From NCBI RefSeq assembly GCF_003590095.1, contig NC_039499.1:1426001-1490000 (forward strand): a stretch of 64,000 nt of DNA, read 5' to 3'. Within the stretch, counting starts at the first letter, position 1. Each line of letters starts with the position of its first letter. The translations under genes and the position numbers were made by a program. This DNA is from Trichoplusia ni. Taxonomy: Eukaryota > Arthropoda > Insecta > Lepidoptera > Noctuidae. The notes under the pieces were generated by a model, which saw only the letters and a program-made list of their open reading frames with translations, had not been told where the DNA came from and searched no databases. Below are positions 33,141 through 48,900 of the stretch, one piece after another.

Positions 33141-33935
33141 GTATGCAGCAAGCGGAACAAATGGAATCGCTTCGATAGAATTTTGACTTGCGGCCGATTT
33201 TAATATTGTATCAATCTATGGACTAAGACATCGGCAGAATTGATTCGATGGGACAAGTTGGCTCGCCTTGACATAAGAAAGACGCCGCTTATTCCCTCTT
33301 AAGGCATGAAAATTTAAATGAAATATAACATGTATGACCTGTGTTCATCTTCCTTGGAACGGCCCAAAAACCCACGGTTTTTTAAAGCATACGCGATCGC
33401 TACAATGAGCGACAGAAATTTACTCCAGGCGCGGTACTCGTCCTATAAAGAAATCTGCCTTTGGTTTCACCAAGTAGGTAGCTTTAGGGGCCATCGATAG
33501 ATAGAATATTAAAAACTGCCGTTAACCCAGTAAACACAGTCCTTGCACTAAGCGCTAGTAGAGACTAGACACGCAGAATATAATTGTTACACCGTTTGTG
33601 TTTATATAATATGTACTTAGTTACAAATAACTTTATTACTTTATTTTTTAAGTTTTATACTATTTAACATAATTATAATGTGTGGCACTCAATTTGTCGG
33701 AACCTTCTATTTTTATATTCAACAAGAATTATTGTAGTAAATTGTAAAACCGTCTTCCATATTGAAGTTTATATAAATAAAATTATCTATATCTCATGCT
33801 TTTAATTCGGAGAGAAACACAATACAAACTATGAGGAATAGGTAAGTGCATAAAACACAAATTGCATTAAAATAAATCGTGTAATAAAATGAAACAGTGA
33901 TAATTAATTTACATGTAATATTTGGCTTAAACAGA
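33141..33935. other. 3' flank of Iml1
   Basis: TTTATT near 33632 and 33640 on the plus strand could serve as the minus-strand Iml1 poly(A) signal. No other gene is visible. Confidence 0.4.
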
Positions 33936-36900
33936 TTAACAAGATTGTATTCCCTGGGCCCTGTCTCTTAGTTCCCAACAATGATCCCAGAATTGGCTTA
34001 GCCTCTGTTCCTGATTAGCACAGAAATGTTTGAAGTCTCTCAGCATTCGCATTTGGAAGCCTTCGTCACCTGTCGCCGGCGTTTGAGATGATTTCCACTT
34101 CTTTGATATCATATGATTCCAAGACCATAGGAATCCCATCTGTAATGTAAATAAAATATAACGCAAAATATCATAACATAAATGATATTACAAATCTTGA
34201 TATTGACTATGACCGAGTCAAGTGGATGAGGTCCCCACGCCAAGCCGTGTCGCGGGTTCGATCCCTGCGTAGGACAAGCGTTTGTGTGACCAACGAAAGC
34301 TTGTCCTGCGTCTGGGGGACTTTGTTAATTTGAATGATTGTGAAACCCCCTAGACACAAGGATTAAATAAATATTTTGGTACGGAGTCGTTAAAAAGAGG
34401 ATTTATAGTAATCAAGGAAAGTCGCTTAACAGAGAGACTATGCCTAACATGTAGTGGATCATTTGATAAACCAAGTTTTTTTTTAATGAATTATGAATGA
34501 AAGTTTTTAAGAGATGTCTTACCCGCCGACTGTTATCATAATCGTCCTTATTTTTCCCGCTAACGTGCCTCGTTATGTAGCCCTCATGCGGACTGGGTGC
34601 CGCTTCAGAATGCACTGGGTATCTGTACACATCAAATATATTAACATGATCTACAGAATTTTTTGGTTAATGTCGCAAATAGTAACAGACTTGTTATTTA
34701 TTAAATACTTAAAGCTTTAATTTGTAGCAAAACTTACAAAAAAACAGTATGTTCGATTTTTTTATACAATAGTATCGCTTGTGACTTCATGAAATGTGGG
34801 TCCGAATCCCGTATGGGAATTACATTCCTGTATTAGCCGCGATATAAATTTTAAAGTCTGCTCAATAAACGTTTCTAATGTTATTGTTACACAAAATAAT
34901 AAGTGTTAAAATATACTAACAAAATTTCAGAACAATTTAAGTACTAAGAGAACTACAATATGGATATTTCTTTTCGATATCAATTTAAATCTATTTAACT
35001 TATATGTATATACAAAACATACCTGCTAGCATTAACGGGTTTATTAGCTGGCTTGGTCCTGAGCGCTCGTTGTTCGGACTTGACAGTAGTGGGGATGAGT
35101 ATGAACATGTTCCCTGTGACGTGCACGTACAGGTGGTCGCCGACGCCAGCCTCGTGGGAGGTACTCTCTACCGTACACTTTATAAAGCCGAAGCGACCCA
35201 CTATCGCCTCTTGGAAGAGGAACAAACGTTCGAGCCACGTGTCTTCAGGGAAACCTGTGTTGGATTTGTAAATAGTAACTATCGTGAGAATAATTTATTC
35301 TTAAATGATGCAACGGTTTACTCTCGCTTATTTTTAGGGATTGGCCGACTAGTTTCGGACCCAATCGGAGTTCTTGACCATGCGTCTGACCATGTCGCCG
35401 GGTTGAGTTTATGTACTCGCACGAGTAGACCGTTGCGACATTTACTAGTGTTTTGAAATGTTTTAATTAATTTTTGGATGTTATTAATCTTATTGCCTTA
35501 TAATGAACGACAAAAATCCAAGAGAGATACACTTATACAGCATATACGCTTTAGAATTCTACACTTCATGCGTAAAGATTTGTACCTTCAAATAAAGTTG
35601 CTTTGCTTCTGAGCAGGGGCTCTTCGTTGAGTGGCACGTATATAGGTCCCCGCAAGGGGTCTGATTTCAATGTGAACGGCAACGCCAGCGGGTCCGCCGG
35701 TATCGGTACCATTTGTAGACGACAGCTCTGCGCTTTACGAGCCCATCCGAATATCTTTTAAGAAAATACATTATATTGATTTCATAGAAATAATTAAAAA
35801 AATAATTAGTACTAATGACTTTAAATGATGTCGTACGCCAGTAAAACGAAGTAATATGACGATGCGCTTGCAGCCTTCCAGCTTACCAGTGAACCTGGGA
35901 TTATTTCATAAATATTTGGTTTGAAAGGAATGAACATGTCACAGACACACCGATATTACTATTTTCAATCATTAGGATTTGAGAGAAATGGCTGGCGATG
36001 GCTGCTTGCCTATGCTAATGAAACGTGGCCTAATTGTAACCCCATTCCTTACGGAAAAACAAGCGGTAAAATTGGGACTTGCAAAATGTAATAATAATAA
36101 CCAGTTCAGCGACGATATTCCCGCTGGCGACAGCCCACTGTATGCACATCTCGTAGGCCTGGTCTGGCCGGAACGTGGCCTGGTAGCGAGCGTGGCCCCA
36201 TTCGATGCGGTCGCTCTTGTTGTTGATGTCGATGTCTAAATGCGTGTTCTTGTATAAAGGCACTGTAATAAATAAAGGATTTGAAATTTTCTGCCTTCCA
36301 AAATATGGTGTAGTTTTTCGTGTATGCTTTAATTATTAAGACAGCTAGACCCCTGTACCTCGATAGGACACACCTTGTTTACCGTTAAATTGCATGCAAT
36401 CTGACGCCAGTCAAAACGTCGGGTGACAGTCGATATACAAACAAAAAATAGATAAAAAGTAGTTTTAAATAATGTCTTAGTCGTATATTAGTCTCAAAGA
36501 GACTAGCAGGAATGTCATTGCAGATCAACTGCTTTGAAGAAGTACAGGAACTAGTGAAGCAGAGAGAAATACCTATCTACAAAAAGCAAATCACAAAAAA
36601 AACCATAAAATAATTCACTTACTATCACTATCAGACCCAAGTTGCATATAACTAGGGTCGATATTGTCACAGAGGAATGCTGGTACCCCAGTCTCGTCTG
36701 TCACTGGGCTGAAGCCAGATATGTCTATAGCCCCCATCATAGCCTCCGCTGAGAGCAACGGAGACCGCGGTCCCAACACTTCCACCTCCATCCACTCGTT
36801 TTCGAAGCTTTGTAGATCACCTAAAGGCTTCACGTACTCGGGCTGGCTGTCTATAAATGTCAATCAGTTTTCGAATACATCTGTATTTGAATGGAGTTGA

Positions 36901-39900
36901 GAGAAAAGTTCGGCTAAACTAAAACGGTTCAAGTTGCTCGGGCAAAGATTAAAGCCAGCATAGCTGGGGCTGGGAAAAGGCTAGGCTGATGACGTTTTTT
37001 TATATATAAAATAAAAAGAGTAATACTGTTTTTAAGAACGTTACTTTAGTAAGCCATATTCTACAATGTCTATTTGTTTCTACTATCCACTTTTGAACGA
37101 TAAAGACAGCAAGATAATGCAGCTTTTAGCTGCTTATTTTGCATCCTTTTAATTTCTCCATTTTGCAATTGAATTGAACAAAGGGAAAATAAATAGATTC
37201 AGAGGCGCATAACTTTAACTATTCACTTGCTGAAATGTTTTTCTAAAGCGCGTAAAAACATACCTTTTTCCTTTTTCTGTGGAAGTATATGATACATATA
37301 ATAACCAACAACAAAACGTTTTGATGTATCGCCTGAAGCATGGCAGATCATTTTTTCTTGCTGTAGTTTCTGAAAGACAACTTACATTGTTAAGGTAAGA
37401 GTGACCTATAGCCTTGATCTACATCATACATTTAAATAAGCTTTGGCCATCACATTAGCCCATAATTTTCTTTGTAGTCTTCTCAAAAAAGTAGACATAT
37501 GTGCCGTATGTGGTAATGCAAATATACTCATTAAAAAGTTAACACTTATAATACAAAACTGTAATTAAAACTATGTCTACTAACCTCCATAATTGACGTA
37601 GCTTTCTCATAAGTAACTGCCTCCATATTAGCTTGCAGCCAATGTATGGCGTATATAGACACGAATGTATGTGAGGGTAGACTGACAGTCTGTTGTAAGA
37701 AGCCGACACCCAACGTGGAACTGCGCATGCGTTCAATTATCTCCGCCAACGTCGAGTTCGCTTTTAATTTGGGCTCTAGAACGCTAGAAAATTTTAAAAA
37801 GATTTGAGTTTATTGGTGTAGTTTGTGACTTAAAAATGTTAAAAAAATATCCCCTGAAGAAACGAAATAGATTGAAAATGTGGCATTAAATGACACATCT
37901 TTCTATTTACTTCAATTACAAATTGAATAAATTTCGAATCAGTATCTAGCCAGTATCATGTACAGTAAGTATAAAAAATCATCCAAAAAAAGCAAGTGTG
38001 ATGACTTTTGGGCAAAATTATTACTGTGAACGTAGTCCATACCCATAACATAAGATGTAAATAAAAAAATACAATATTTACCCATCGTCATAAGTGTCAT
38101 CCGATTCACCCGTCTGAGACTGTGTCCTTTCCAGAACAGTTTTAGCTGCGGCCCTGAAGACATGCCATTACAATAATACACAAAAAATTATGTACCAAAG
38201 TACTGATGATTCAAAGCATATTATTATCAAACGCAAAGCTGCCAAGCAGAAGAGTTGTAGAAAATTATGATGATTTATAATAAAGGCATGATGAAGCGAA
38301 CAGTATACTCACTTGTTACTTTGACTAGTATTTAGTGACTTAATAGGTGATAGTTGCTGCAATGAAACATTTAAAAAGGATAAGAATAAGCAACTGATAG
38401 GAGAGGCACGGGCAACCATTCAATGATAGCTTAGCAATAGAGAGAATAACCGTGTCATATATTACAATTGACAATAAGGGGACATCTGTAAAAAACAATT
38501 GAGCATTTTAGTAAAATCAATTAAATTGTGGAAAATAAAATGTAATACGTAATATGCTTACATAAAAATAATGGTGCAACTTACATAAATAAATATAAAA
38601 ATAAGTGCTAGGAGTACATAAACATAGGAAGCATGATTTGTGCGTGAACACTAGAACAATGGTAAACATATTATAACAGCACCATGGGTTGAATGTTATG
38701 ACTGTCATTTGTTAGTAAAGAAATTTGCACAAGCCGGCACACCATGCAGCTGATATGAAATGATCCTTGAAAATTCAATGTACTGTTTTAAATACGCCTT
38801 TTTACAGCATGCTACAGAACATTACTCTTACCAAAATATGTTAAAATAAAGAAATATAGGTTCAAATATGAAAGACGCATTCAAAACATTTTAATCTGTC
38901 TATTTTTAAAACAACATTATTCTTATTAGTTTAGATATTATTTTAAAGGAGGTTAAATTTAGCGGTAGCTCAATTAACTTTTCCCATATTTTAATTTTAT
39001 TTACTATAGTCATGCTGCAAGATCTATAGCTACAGCAGGAGTTAGTTTTACGATGAGGAATCGAATTCATCCTCCAATCTCGATTACATCTATGCAACAA
39101 GTCATATGATTTTCTTTTGCATAGCGGTGACCAGTCGCCCAATTCTACCCATGCGATTTTAAGCCCTACGAATCCGTATTTGAAGACTATTTTGTAATGA
39201 AGACGTTCGATGGTTTACATTAATTGATGAATTAAAAATAGACTTTGTATTAATGATATATGTAGGTATGTGTCGTAATAAGTACTGACATGGCTTCAAT
39301 CCGGAGCCTCGGTCGGTCAGGCAGGCGCGTGCTGCCCACACGCTCCCTGAACGGCGAGTTGGACACACCGCCCTGATACACCACACACAACACGCACTTT
39401 AACACAGCTCTGTGGGGGGCTAGCACCAATAATTACGACGTACCGAGTACATACACGTTGTTCGTACATTGCTGGTTTGAAAAATATATTCAGAAAAAAA
39501 TACTTAGTTTTGACAGCAATGTATGTTATTTTATGGACTGGTTCATTTTAATTTGCATTTTCACTGTACGGTATGTCAAAAGTATTCGTGCTAGATAGTT
39601 TACCTACAACCTACAATAACATCCAAAATAGTGTAATAACAAGAATTTTGAAGTTTATTCTGTTTTTGTATCACCCTATTTTCTAGTCATCTGTAATACT
39701 AATTACATGGTTAATGTAGGAGAAAGTTATATTTGTCGCTGCACACAAACTAAGACATTATTTTTACAGTCAAAATTTTGATTATTTTAGTGAGGTACTT
39801 GGATGAATTTGCAAAGCGTTGTCAATTCAGAAAAATCTGGTATTGCTTATATTAACGCGACAAATACAGAAATCCAGTACCAGAACCATGTAATATGTGT

Positions 39901-42900
39901 TTTTTCTTAATACTTTCACTTTTTTTATTTCGTCTAGACACAAAAGGCTGTTAAATTAGAGCTTGATTCTAATATAGTTAGAAAATGAAAGTATTATATC
40001 ATTTACAGATGACTTTTACTACTTCTATAGCTGTTGTGTATATATTTTTTAACTAGACTATTTATTAAACTATTTTTCTGGTTATGTCTGTTATTTCTAG
40101 AAACAAAATAAAATTAAAAAATAAACAAAAGAAGCGAGCAAACATAATATGTCGCAGTATTGGTGCATTCCGTGCATAATATTGCATAATTTTATAATAA
40201 GCAGTGCAAATATATACGCAGTTTGCATATACAATGTGGTTGTTCTCCTTCGACAGAACTGTAAATAAAAACATATATTTTTCGAAACATCCTGAATCGA
40301 AATGATAAAGACAAAGAATAGAGTTTAATTAAAACTTAGAAAAACGTCAAAAACTTGACAACCAAGATTTTTAATGCGCAAACACTTTATAATAGTCGTT
40401 ATCAGCTCCATCAGGGTATTTCATATGACATCAAAATATAGGCGGGTGAATATCAATCATTTCTATTCAATAGATTCAAGAAGAGTCATCCACCTGGAAA
40501 AGGCCTTAACTGCACTGTTATCAATAAAATTACGATTAATATTCGAGTGTAATTAGTACCTACAGTGACGTCATCAACTTGTTAAAATTAGTCTACGAAG
40601 GTTAAGGTGTGAAGATTAGGGAAGGTCAAACGCCACTCCAATGTAAGGTTAATAAAAATTAACATCAATCGATTACAAACCCGTGTCCAAATTTCATGGA
40701 GCCAATGAAATGAGTGCTGAATTATGCCACAAAAAATAACATAAATCATAAAATTTTGAATCCGAATTTAAAAGAAACATACATAAAAACAAGTGAGGCG
40801 ATCAAAAGACCAGACCTAAGAGTTATTTCAAAATACATTTTTAATTCGTTACTAGTAATTTTATTCAGCTCACATCGTTTAGGAACATTGGAGGTCTGCC
40901 CCATTTGATCGTGGCACTAACGGAAGAGTGTCGACTGGGATCTGGCGTGGAGGCGGAGGGAGTGGCCGCGGGCACTAAATAACTATCGCAGACGTGACTA
41001 TGGCGTCGTTACTATCTAACCGTCGATCACACATACCCTAGAACCTTGTCTAAGACACACCGTGATAGAGTCGCAGTCGCAGTAGTGGTGTCTGTGGCTG
41101 TCAGTGTAATGGTAGTGTGGGCTGTACCTGCGCGCTGCGCGTGAGGATGGAGGTGGAGTGTCGGCGCCGCGTGAGCGCCGCGTCGGCCGCGCCCGCGCCC
41201 GCCAGCGCCATCTGCACACCACACGTACAGCCCGGGCCGGCCCAGCGGGCCCGCCCAAGGAATGTCGCCCGCCGCGACCGGACGCCCCCAATAACCGTAT
41301 TGAGAGCCCGCGATCAACAGGCATTTTACTGACGTACATCTCAGAATTCTTACAATTCGAAGTGACCGCAGAGCGGGATCGAAGTTGCCGACGAAGCTAA
41401 AAATCGATGCTAAGCGACGCTACGACCTGAGCTTACGCCAAACTGATGTCGCCTAATTAGGTAGCGTTGATAGCGATGCTTAGTTCGATACTGAAAACAA
41501 TGTCTTGAGCCCTACAGTGTACAATGTGCCTTTGCAGCTCATATCACGCCCGGTCTGCGGTCTCAGATATTATTGTCAAGTTAATTAACATGCGGATCTC
41601 AAACAGGAAATTATAAATAACACATAGTGTGCAAATTAAAAATAAATAAGAACCTAAATTTATAATTTGAAAATATAAACATTCTCATGCCACATACAGA
41701 CAACATACATGGACGATGCTGTGCTTTTAAAATAAAAACCTAACATGTATAGACACCTAAATCTGTATCACTTTAACATGCGTATTAACTGTCACGGAGT
41801 GAGATTTCAAATTTCATGTTTGAGTAAACTTTTAGTACAATTATTGAGTAATGTAAACAGTAGTTGAAACATTAACAAAGAAATGTTCAAGCAACTCTAA
41901 CATTACTGTATATTAGGTATTGAGGAGTTGTGCACATCTACTGTACATGCAGTGCAAGTAGTAGTATCTACGTGTCATACTGTGTGCAAATAACTATAAT
42001 CATGCTGTTTCACTTATAAACATTACTTGGACAATTCATTATTTATTTAGGTTACCAACTGATGAATGTCTATAAGTGATGTAATTTACATATTATATAA
42101 CATATACACAAAAAAATATTTCATAAAATAAAAATAGAACCTATGTATGTAAATTAAATAACATTTGTATTATTTTTGACTTTGTTGCTTTTTTTCACTT
42201 TGGACTTCAATTTATTAATTGATCAACGCTTAAAATAATAAAAAATTATAACGAACTAAGCTAGAAAAAAATAGAGATTTTCTAGATATAAGTTCAACAT
42301 AGAGGAAACTTTTTTTACTGTTAAGAACTAATTAGACTAAGCATGAACAGGTAACATTGAACTTTTCCAAATATATACTTTCGGAATATGTTAGCGTACT
42401 CTATTGAAAAAACTGAATTTCACGAAGGCAAAAAAGACAGCAAAAATGAATAGAATATTATTAACGTATTTTCCCTTTTGACAATAGCATTTTGAGGACA
42501 GCAAGTTAAATCGTAGTAATATTATATGTTTTTCCTCGTTCTCGCAAAAACCACTGAACGGATTTAGACGAAACTTGGTACACAGATAGTTTACAACCAG
42601 GATTAACACAGGATAGATATTCTTTTCCCAATTTATGTTCCCGTGTTTATTTCGATTTGAAGGGGAAAAGCTAGTTTGAAATAGCGCTGATCAACTAATT
42701 TTAACAAAATCCAAGCTCGTATACTTGTAACCATACTTACCCTCTGCTTGTTGGGTCTTTTGACTTTATTGAAGTATTGCTCTGTCATTTTGAGGAATCC
42801 ATCTGTCAGCTGGTCGAGATCGTGTCGCGTCGGCTGCGGGTATATGTCGCAGTGGGTCGCGTCGTCATCCATTATTAGTTTGGTTGCCGAGTTGTATAAT

Positions 42901-45900
42901 GGCAAGAGGAGAGTACGGAACCGCCAATATTTGAGTGCCTAGAACATTTAGTGCAGGTTTAGTGCGAATTTATGGGAAAATGCACTAAAATTCATCATTA
43001 ACAAATTTCAGCTGGAGCAGGAGGTGTTGTGAAAATCATGTTGTTCAATTGTGTGAAAAGATGATTTTTATCTGCTTGCTCAATGGAAGAGCCTTTTAGA
43101 CAGCCTGGGAACCGGTTGATAAGCAATTAATATATGAAGGAAAACCACCTATAACTTTAAAATCTTTTGTTATAAATCACAAAGACCGTGATACCAGGTA
43201 CCTTTAGGGGTTACTTGTTCAAAGATTCTCTTTTCCGCTCATTGGTTCCAAATCGGTCCATTACCTATAGCATAGGCTAATATATACCAAAAAGGTTTGA
43301 TAATTACCTCAACGAGAGCGAAGTCCGTATCACCACGCGTACAAATGTAATGGTCCATGTAGTTCCAGTTGTACGTTTCGAGTTTCTCCGTGGTGAAGGA
43401 TACCCAGGACACCTCGTACGTGTCGTGGTTCGGAGCGTGGAAACGGTAGCGGTAGTGGATGTTAAACGGCGGGTATGGGTGTCTAATAAATAATACATTG
43501 AAGTATAAGTTTAGATACACAGTCCCGTAAAAATAAATCGACCAAATCGTCTTTAATACATCTTTAATAGTTATACGAAAATATAAAAACATTCGTCACA
43601 TTTAACCTTATAAATATGTCTTTAACCTAACCTCTATAACTTTTGTGGTGATTTGCAAATAGTTTCGTATTGTATAAATGTGTATTTTACGGTAAGATGA
43701 ATTTGCGTGAATTTGAAAAACATGTTCATATCGTACGTATAACTACTGACCAAGAAGTCCAAGACCGGTTTAACTGCGGTTTCGAGAACTCAAATAATAA
43801 CAGTTTAATATTACCTGGGTCTATATCTCGTGACGGTGATAGTTGAGCCAACAAGGGTAAGTTTATGGAAGATCCTTCCGATAGAGAGCAAGTATCGCTT
43901 TGTTGGGGCTACATTGACGGGTTTGCCGCACTGCGGGGCCACCTTACTGGGGGGCGGGGCAGCAGTGGACGGGCAATGTGACTCGATGACTTCATTCTCA
44001 TTTACACCAACTATTAGTTGGAATCCCTGCAAATTAAGATATGTTTTTTTATTGCTTTTATGATATGGCGTGGTGATGTAATAAAAGTATATTTTGTAGA
44101 TCATTGTCTAGGTTATTTCTTTACAATGAGGGTGTTTGTCACCAACCTTGGCATTAAAGACTTAATTGGCTGTCTATTTTAAAAAAAGATATATATAGTT
44201 TTCTTTTTGCAAAAAAAAATGACTGCTTGAATCTGAGTATGATAACATGGACCATAATTGAAGACAATTGTAGAAAATACTGTAACATTTTATTTCCTCA
44301 CCTGTGCCAATCTTTGAGAGACTAACTCTTTGAAGACCTCCATCGTAGTAAGTGGCTCTTTATAAATCGCTCTATTTTGTGCAAAATCAGCATTTACGTC
44401 ATCAGGCAGTAGATTGTAGTCGGACACTAAGTAGTCGTTCTGTAACGACCTCTTATCCGGGAAGTAATCCGTAGTAATCGGTAAACACGCCGGGATTGTT
44501 AGGGATTTCCAGTCAACACCTGGGTAAATAACATTTGGATGATAAAATTTAGTTTTAACATAACCTAAATCTATTTATAATCCTTTGACGACGTCTTGAA
44601 GCAGAAACCATTTTTAAAATAGTATATTTGAAGTAAATTTATCTTGTAGCAGATATCAAAAGTCACTAAAAACTACTTTACATAGTCATGTTTTACGACT
44701 TTAAAAGTCTAATGCTGGAAGCTTCTTTTTTCGTTTCCAAGGAGATCCCATGCGGTTGGTTTTTGCCTAGGATGTCTTCTGTCAACTCTCATGAAAACAT
44801 TATACTAAGTAAACAAACATTTGATAATTACAGTTTTGAATCGGCAGGCATTATTTTTAAAGAAATAATTTGGCTCTGCGCAAGCATATTGACATTCAGC
44901 TAAGCGGGTTAATCATTCCGATCCTCCTAACTAATAAATTTAGTAACAATATTTTAGAAAACTATTTCGAAAAGCTGAAAATATTACAATAGTAGATGCA
45001 TAAATATAATGAAATCAAAATGAGGTGGAACGAGCGCTATTGTATGTTAACAGGCATCATTAAAACATTGATTTTTATATTCCATGCATAATAAAACTTC
45101 TAGTTTACGAAGGATTATATTAAGTGTTTTATTCTAGAGAAATGAAAACTTAAAGAAACAGAAAGTTATGCACTCCGAAGTCCACTTCAATCAATTGTAT
45201 TATATAATTTTCTACTTGGGAGTCTCAAAGCGCATATAAATTTTTGCAAAAGATCGGGCATGCACAGCTTTCGATTTTGGACATGTGTTGCGATCTCCGG
45301 TCGCGTACGGCTAAAGCGATAAGCGATGTGTTTTTAGGCTAATAATTTTGACTGTATCAATTTGATAACATAAATATTATAAATAAACTACCTAAATAAA
45401 TAGATTGCCATAATTAAGAAAGCGCACATTTTCTGTGAAATCCCCTTTAGCGCATACGATATACTAATAAAATTAACACATAATAAAAATAATAATGCGA
45501 TACTACTCAATGCAAAATCCAATAAATGGAATATCAAACCTATAGCTCGGTTCGCTTCGTTCCAATGAGGTTTGAAGATAATTTTTCAACGCGATGATAT
45601 CATGAAACATCAAAAATGAAGTGAACATTTAGTACACCAATATACAGATAATAACCATGTTTTATTAACCACCGTGACAGAAGTACCAACTATGAGTGAA
45701 TTGGACCCTGTTTTGCCCCACCAATGTGTTTCGATGGATACGCATGAAGATAAAAGAAACACCGTTTGACTTCAAACGGCTGTAAATCTATCCATCTTTA
45801 GAGTTAAAGTATAGCACGATTCACACGACCATTATAAAAATGTATTCAATTAAAATCTTATTTTTGTACTAAGTCGAGATCATCGCAGATGGATAGATCA

Positions 45901-48900
45901 TATGTTAACTTCCGTATTCACAAACGATACATAGTGACGATTTTTAATGTCTCTTTGTATCTACTTTCCACATACCAGTAACAGATATAAATGTCGGACT
46001 GCAAATCAAAAGTTGTAGTTTCAAATCCCGGAACGCACCGAAGTCATGTGATTCTTAGAAAATAAATATCACTTGCAAAATACAGTGAACATCGCGAGGA
46101 AACCAGCACAAGTGATAATACTTAAAGGTTCTATAAAGCAACGTTAGAGGAAAGAAGAAATTTACAGTAAGACAGAATGACACTGCGATATTTGACTGAG
46201 TAGCGTTTATGAATACGGTGGTAAAGCCGTCAATGACATTACGATTTGGTCTCTAAATAGACACAAAGGCAAACGAACGTGAAGCCTGAACTACTTTAAT
46301 GATAATCATAGCTCCTTGCGTTCATAACACACATCAAGATAATCTGAATATCAACAGATGAAACCGCGTTTATTAATTCTTGCATTTGTCTTATGCTCGT
46401 CCAGATAAATGCTTTATTTTCAGTATGTTACATGCAAGAGAATTTCTTGGTATAGTCCTCCTTTTAATAACAATTGAATGCATTATTTTACTCAATAAAG
46501 TAGTCATGTTTACAGTTAGTGCAAAGGTTGTAATAGTATTATCTTAAAAGAAAACTGTCAACCCTTGTTAATAGACATTCTCACACATCAGCGAATAGGT
46601 TATCAAATCAAAACTATATGTGAAATAAGGTAGCATTTTCATGATAAAAAGTTATCATTAGTTTTTAATACTTTTGAACTATTAAAAACTGACCTGATAC
46701 CTGACTAAAAAGAGTATATTGGTAAAGACACAACATAAAACACACAAAAATTGAGTTTCGATAACTGATCCGCTGTAACAAATACAACCATTGCTGGCAG
46801 GCCACACCCGTGTCGTATGAGGTACTGACCTGTGGTGAGCGCGGGCGTCCACTCCTGCTCGCCGGTGGCGCCCCACAGCAGCGCCAGCGACGCGTTGTTG
46901 GTGGTGGAGGGCGCGCCCGCCGACACGCCCAGGACTGCTAACGTTCCCGACGCACTTATCATACGTTTACGGCCTATGACGTTACCTGAAATATACCACG
47001 GTATTTTTATAGCTGCACAAATAAGATAAAATTGTGGTCTCTTTGTTTATTTTAAAAAAGAACGTCCCCAGCATTGCGGAATTTAATCGTTGTGTTGCGG
47101 GGCTTTCACTAACATTCAAGTCACATGCACTAAGACACCCAGATTCAGGACAAGCATTCATGGGTCAGACAAATGTTTGTCTTACAAGGGGATCGAACCC
47201 GCGACACGTCACGTTCACAGGGTTTGGCGTGGTGACCTCAACCACTCGGCAGTGCAGTCACTATCTTCAAAATTGGGAAGTTGGTTTTATGCAGCCAATG
47301 CTTGTATGAGGTCTGGATGCCGTCTACATGTGGATGCCTTAACTAGGTAATCCTCAACGGTGGTAGACAGGAAGATATTAAAGCAGACTTAGTGCAAAGC
47401 ATCTGAAAAGAGACAATACAATTAAAACTATTAATAACTAGATAAAATGTAACTTACCATCAACCTGGTAAATAGAATGATTGTTATTTATTATTGATGA
47501 AGATCCATTCTCCTTTTGGATGTTATTCTCACAGCGAGCGTCCTCACTCCTCGATGCGGGTTCACCCGCCGGCCGTGCTTGGTAGTGATGCTGTTGTATT
47601 AAAACACCAGTAGGGCCTAGAATAAGAAGCAAAAAGTGCTTAACAATGACAATGACAATGAATACAGGTTTAAGCCAAACATCGTCTAAAAAAATCATTC
47701 GATTTGAAGACAAATGTGATTATTTCCGATCTCTTTCAAATATTCGGTCTGGAAACGTAACTAGTACTGTTGTATGACCCTGACTGTGAAAAGTATTTAC
47801 GCGTGACGTGATGATTGTGTAAAGATTTTACGAGATTTACGAGAAATTCAGAAATACGTGAATAATATTTAATAATTTTCTGAAGAAGTAAATACGTGTT
47901 CTCTTTTTATACCTAGTCATCGACCCTATTGCAAAGTATTACTAAAAGCCTTTCAATACTACTTAATACAGAAATGTAAAAACTTATAATTTTTTTGCTT
48001 TTCAAATTTAGTTTTCTTCTTATCCTTCGTGGGCTGTCTCATCATTTCGGTCGACATCATTGTGTTTTCTTCCAGTCAATTCAACCTCGCCGTAACCTTT
48101 CTAACCGTTAAAAACTCGTTTCTCCTACTTCTTATCTTTCTTTTATTAATCGTTACAATAATAGATATTATTGTTATGTTTTAACTGGCAAAACAACAAA
48201 TGTTGTTTTGCCATATAAAAATGAAGGTTGATCGTAGAGGGATTAAAATTTAGAGCTGTATATATTTCTGTATTTTTTATATCATAAACAATAAAAAAAA
48301 ATGTGGTGGACCACGCCCAAAATTTAGGGGTATGAAAAATCTATCAGTACGTAGATTGTGATAGAAGAATTTTATATATTAGATTACCTTTAGGAAATAT
48401 GTGAGTCCACCGCCGCCTGTTGCTCGTCAGTTTGACGGTGACGTGGGAAGGGTCGAACGGGTTGATGAGCGCCCGGCCCGTCCTAATCACCGGTTTGTGA
48501 GAGGAGATGGAACTGCGCGGCGACAGTCTGTTGCTGGATAGAGGAGAGTCCGTCGCATCGCTGTTCGTGTCATAGGCTCCTTGCTTATCTGTACGAGGAA
48601 AAGTAAGACATTTTTTCTCTAGCTTCTGTCATCTATAGGTACATAAGTAAATCAGAAAAGCTTCCGAAATATTCCAAAAAGTTATGGAAATTAAGAGTCA
48701 TGTAGAAAATTTGTTCAAAAGATACATAATATATGTCCAAGAAATACTGTCCGACGTCACAGTTCACGCGAACAAAGTCACTGGCATAGCTGGTAAAACA
48801 TAAACTAAGATTTCCTGTCAACCAACCTTTAAGATTTCTTCGAGCCATAACTGTAATAATTTCTGCAACTATTAACTACTAAGGAAACCACAACTTAGGT

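Noticed and set aside
34254..34264. tRNA gene from the B box GGGTTCGATCC (also 47190 and 60240)
   Set aside because: No complete cloverleaf or acceptor stem; the surrounding body and tail repeat elsewhere as SINE sequence.
35004..35456. 150-codon plus-strand open frame
   Set aside because: Antisense shadow of Iml1 exon 26 continuing into the foldback element.
41016..41400. Several long open frames in both directions
   Set aside because: Caused by the high GC content around Iml1 exon 17; only the phase-matching 84-bp exon is supported.
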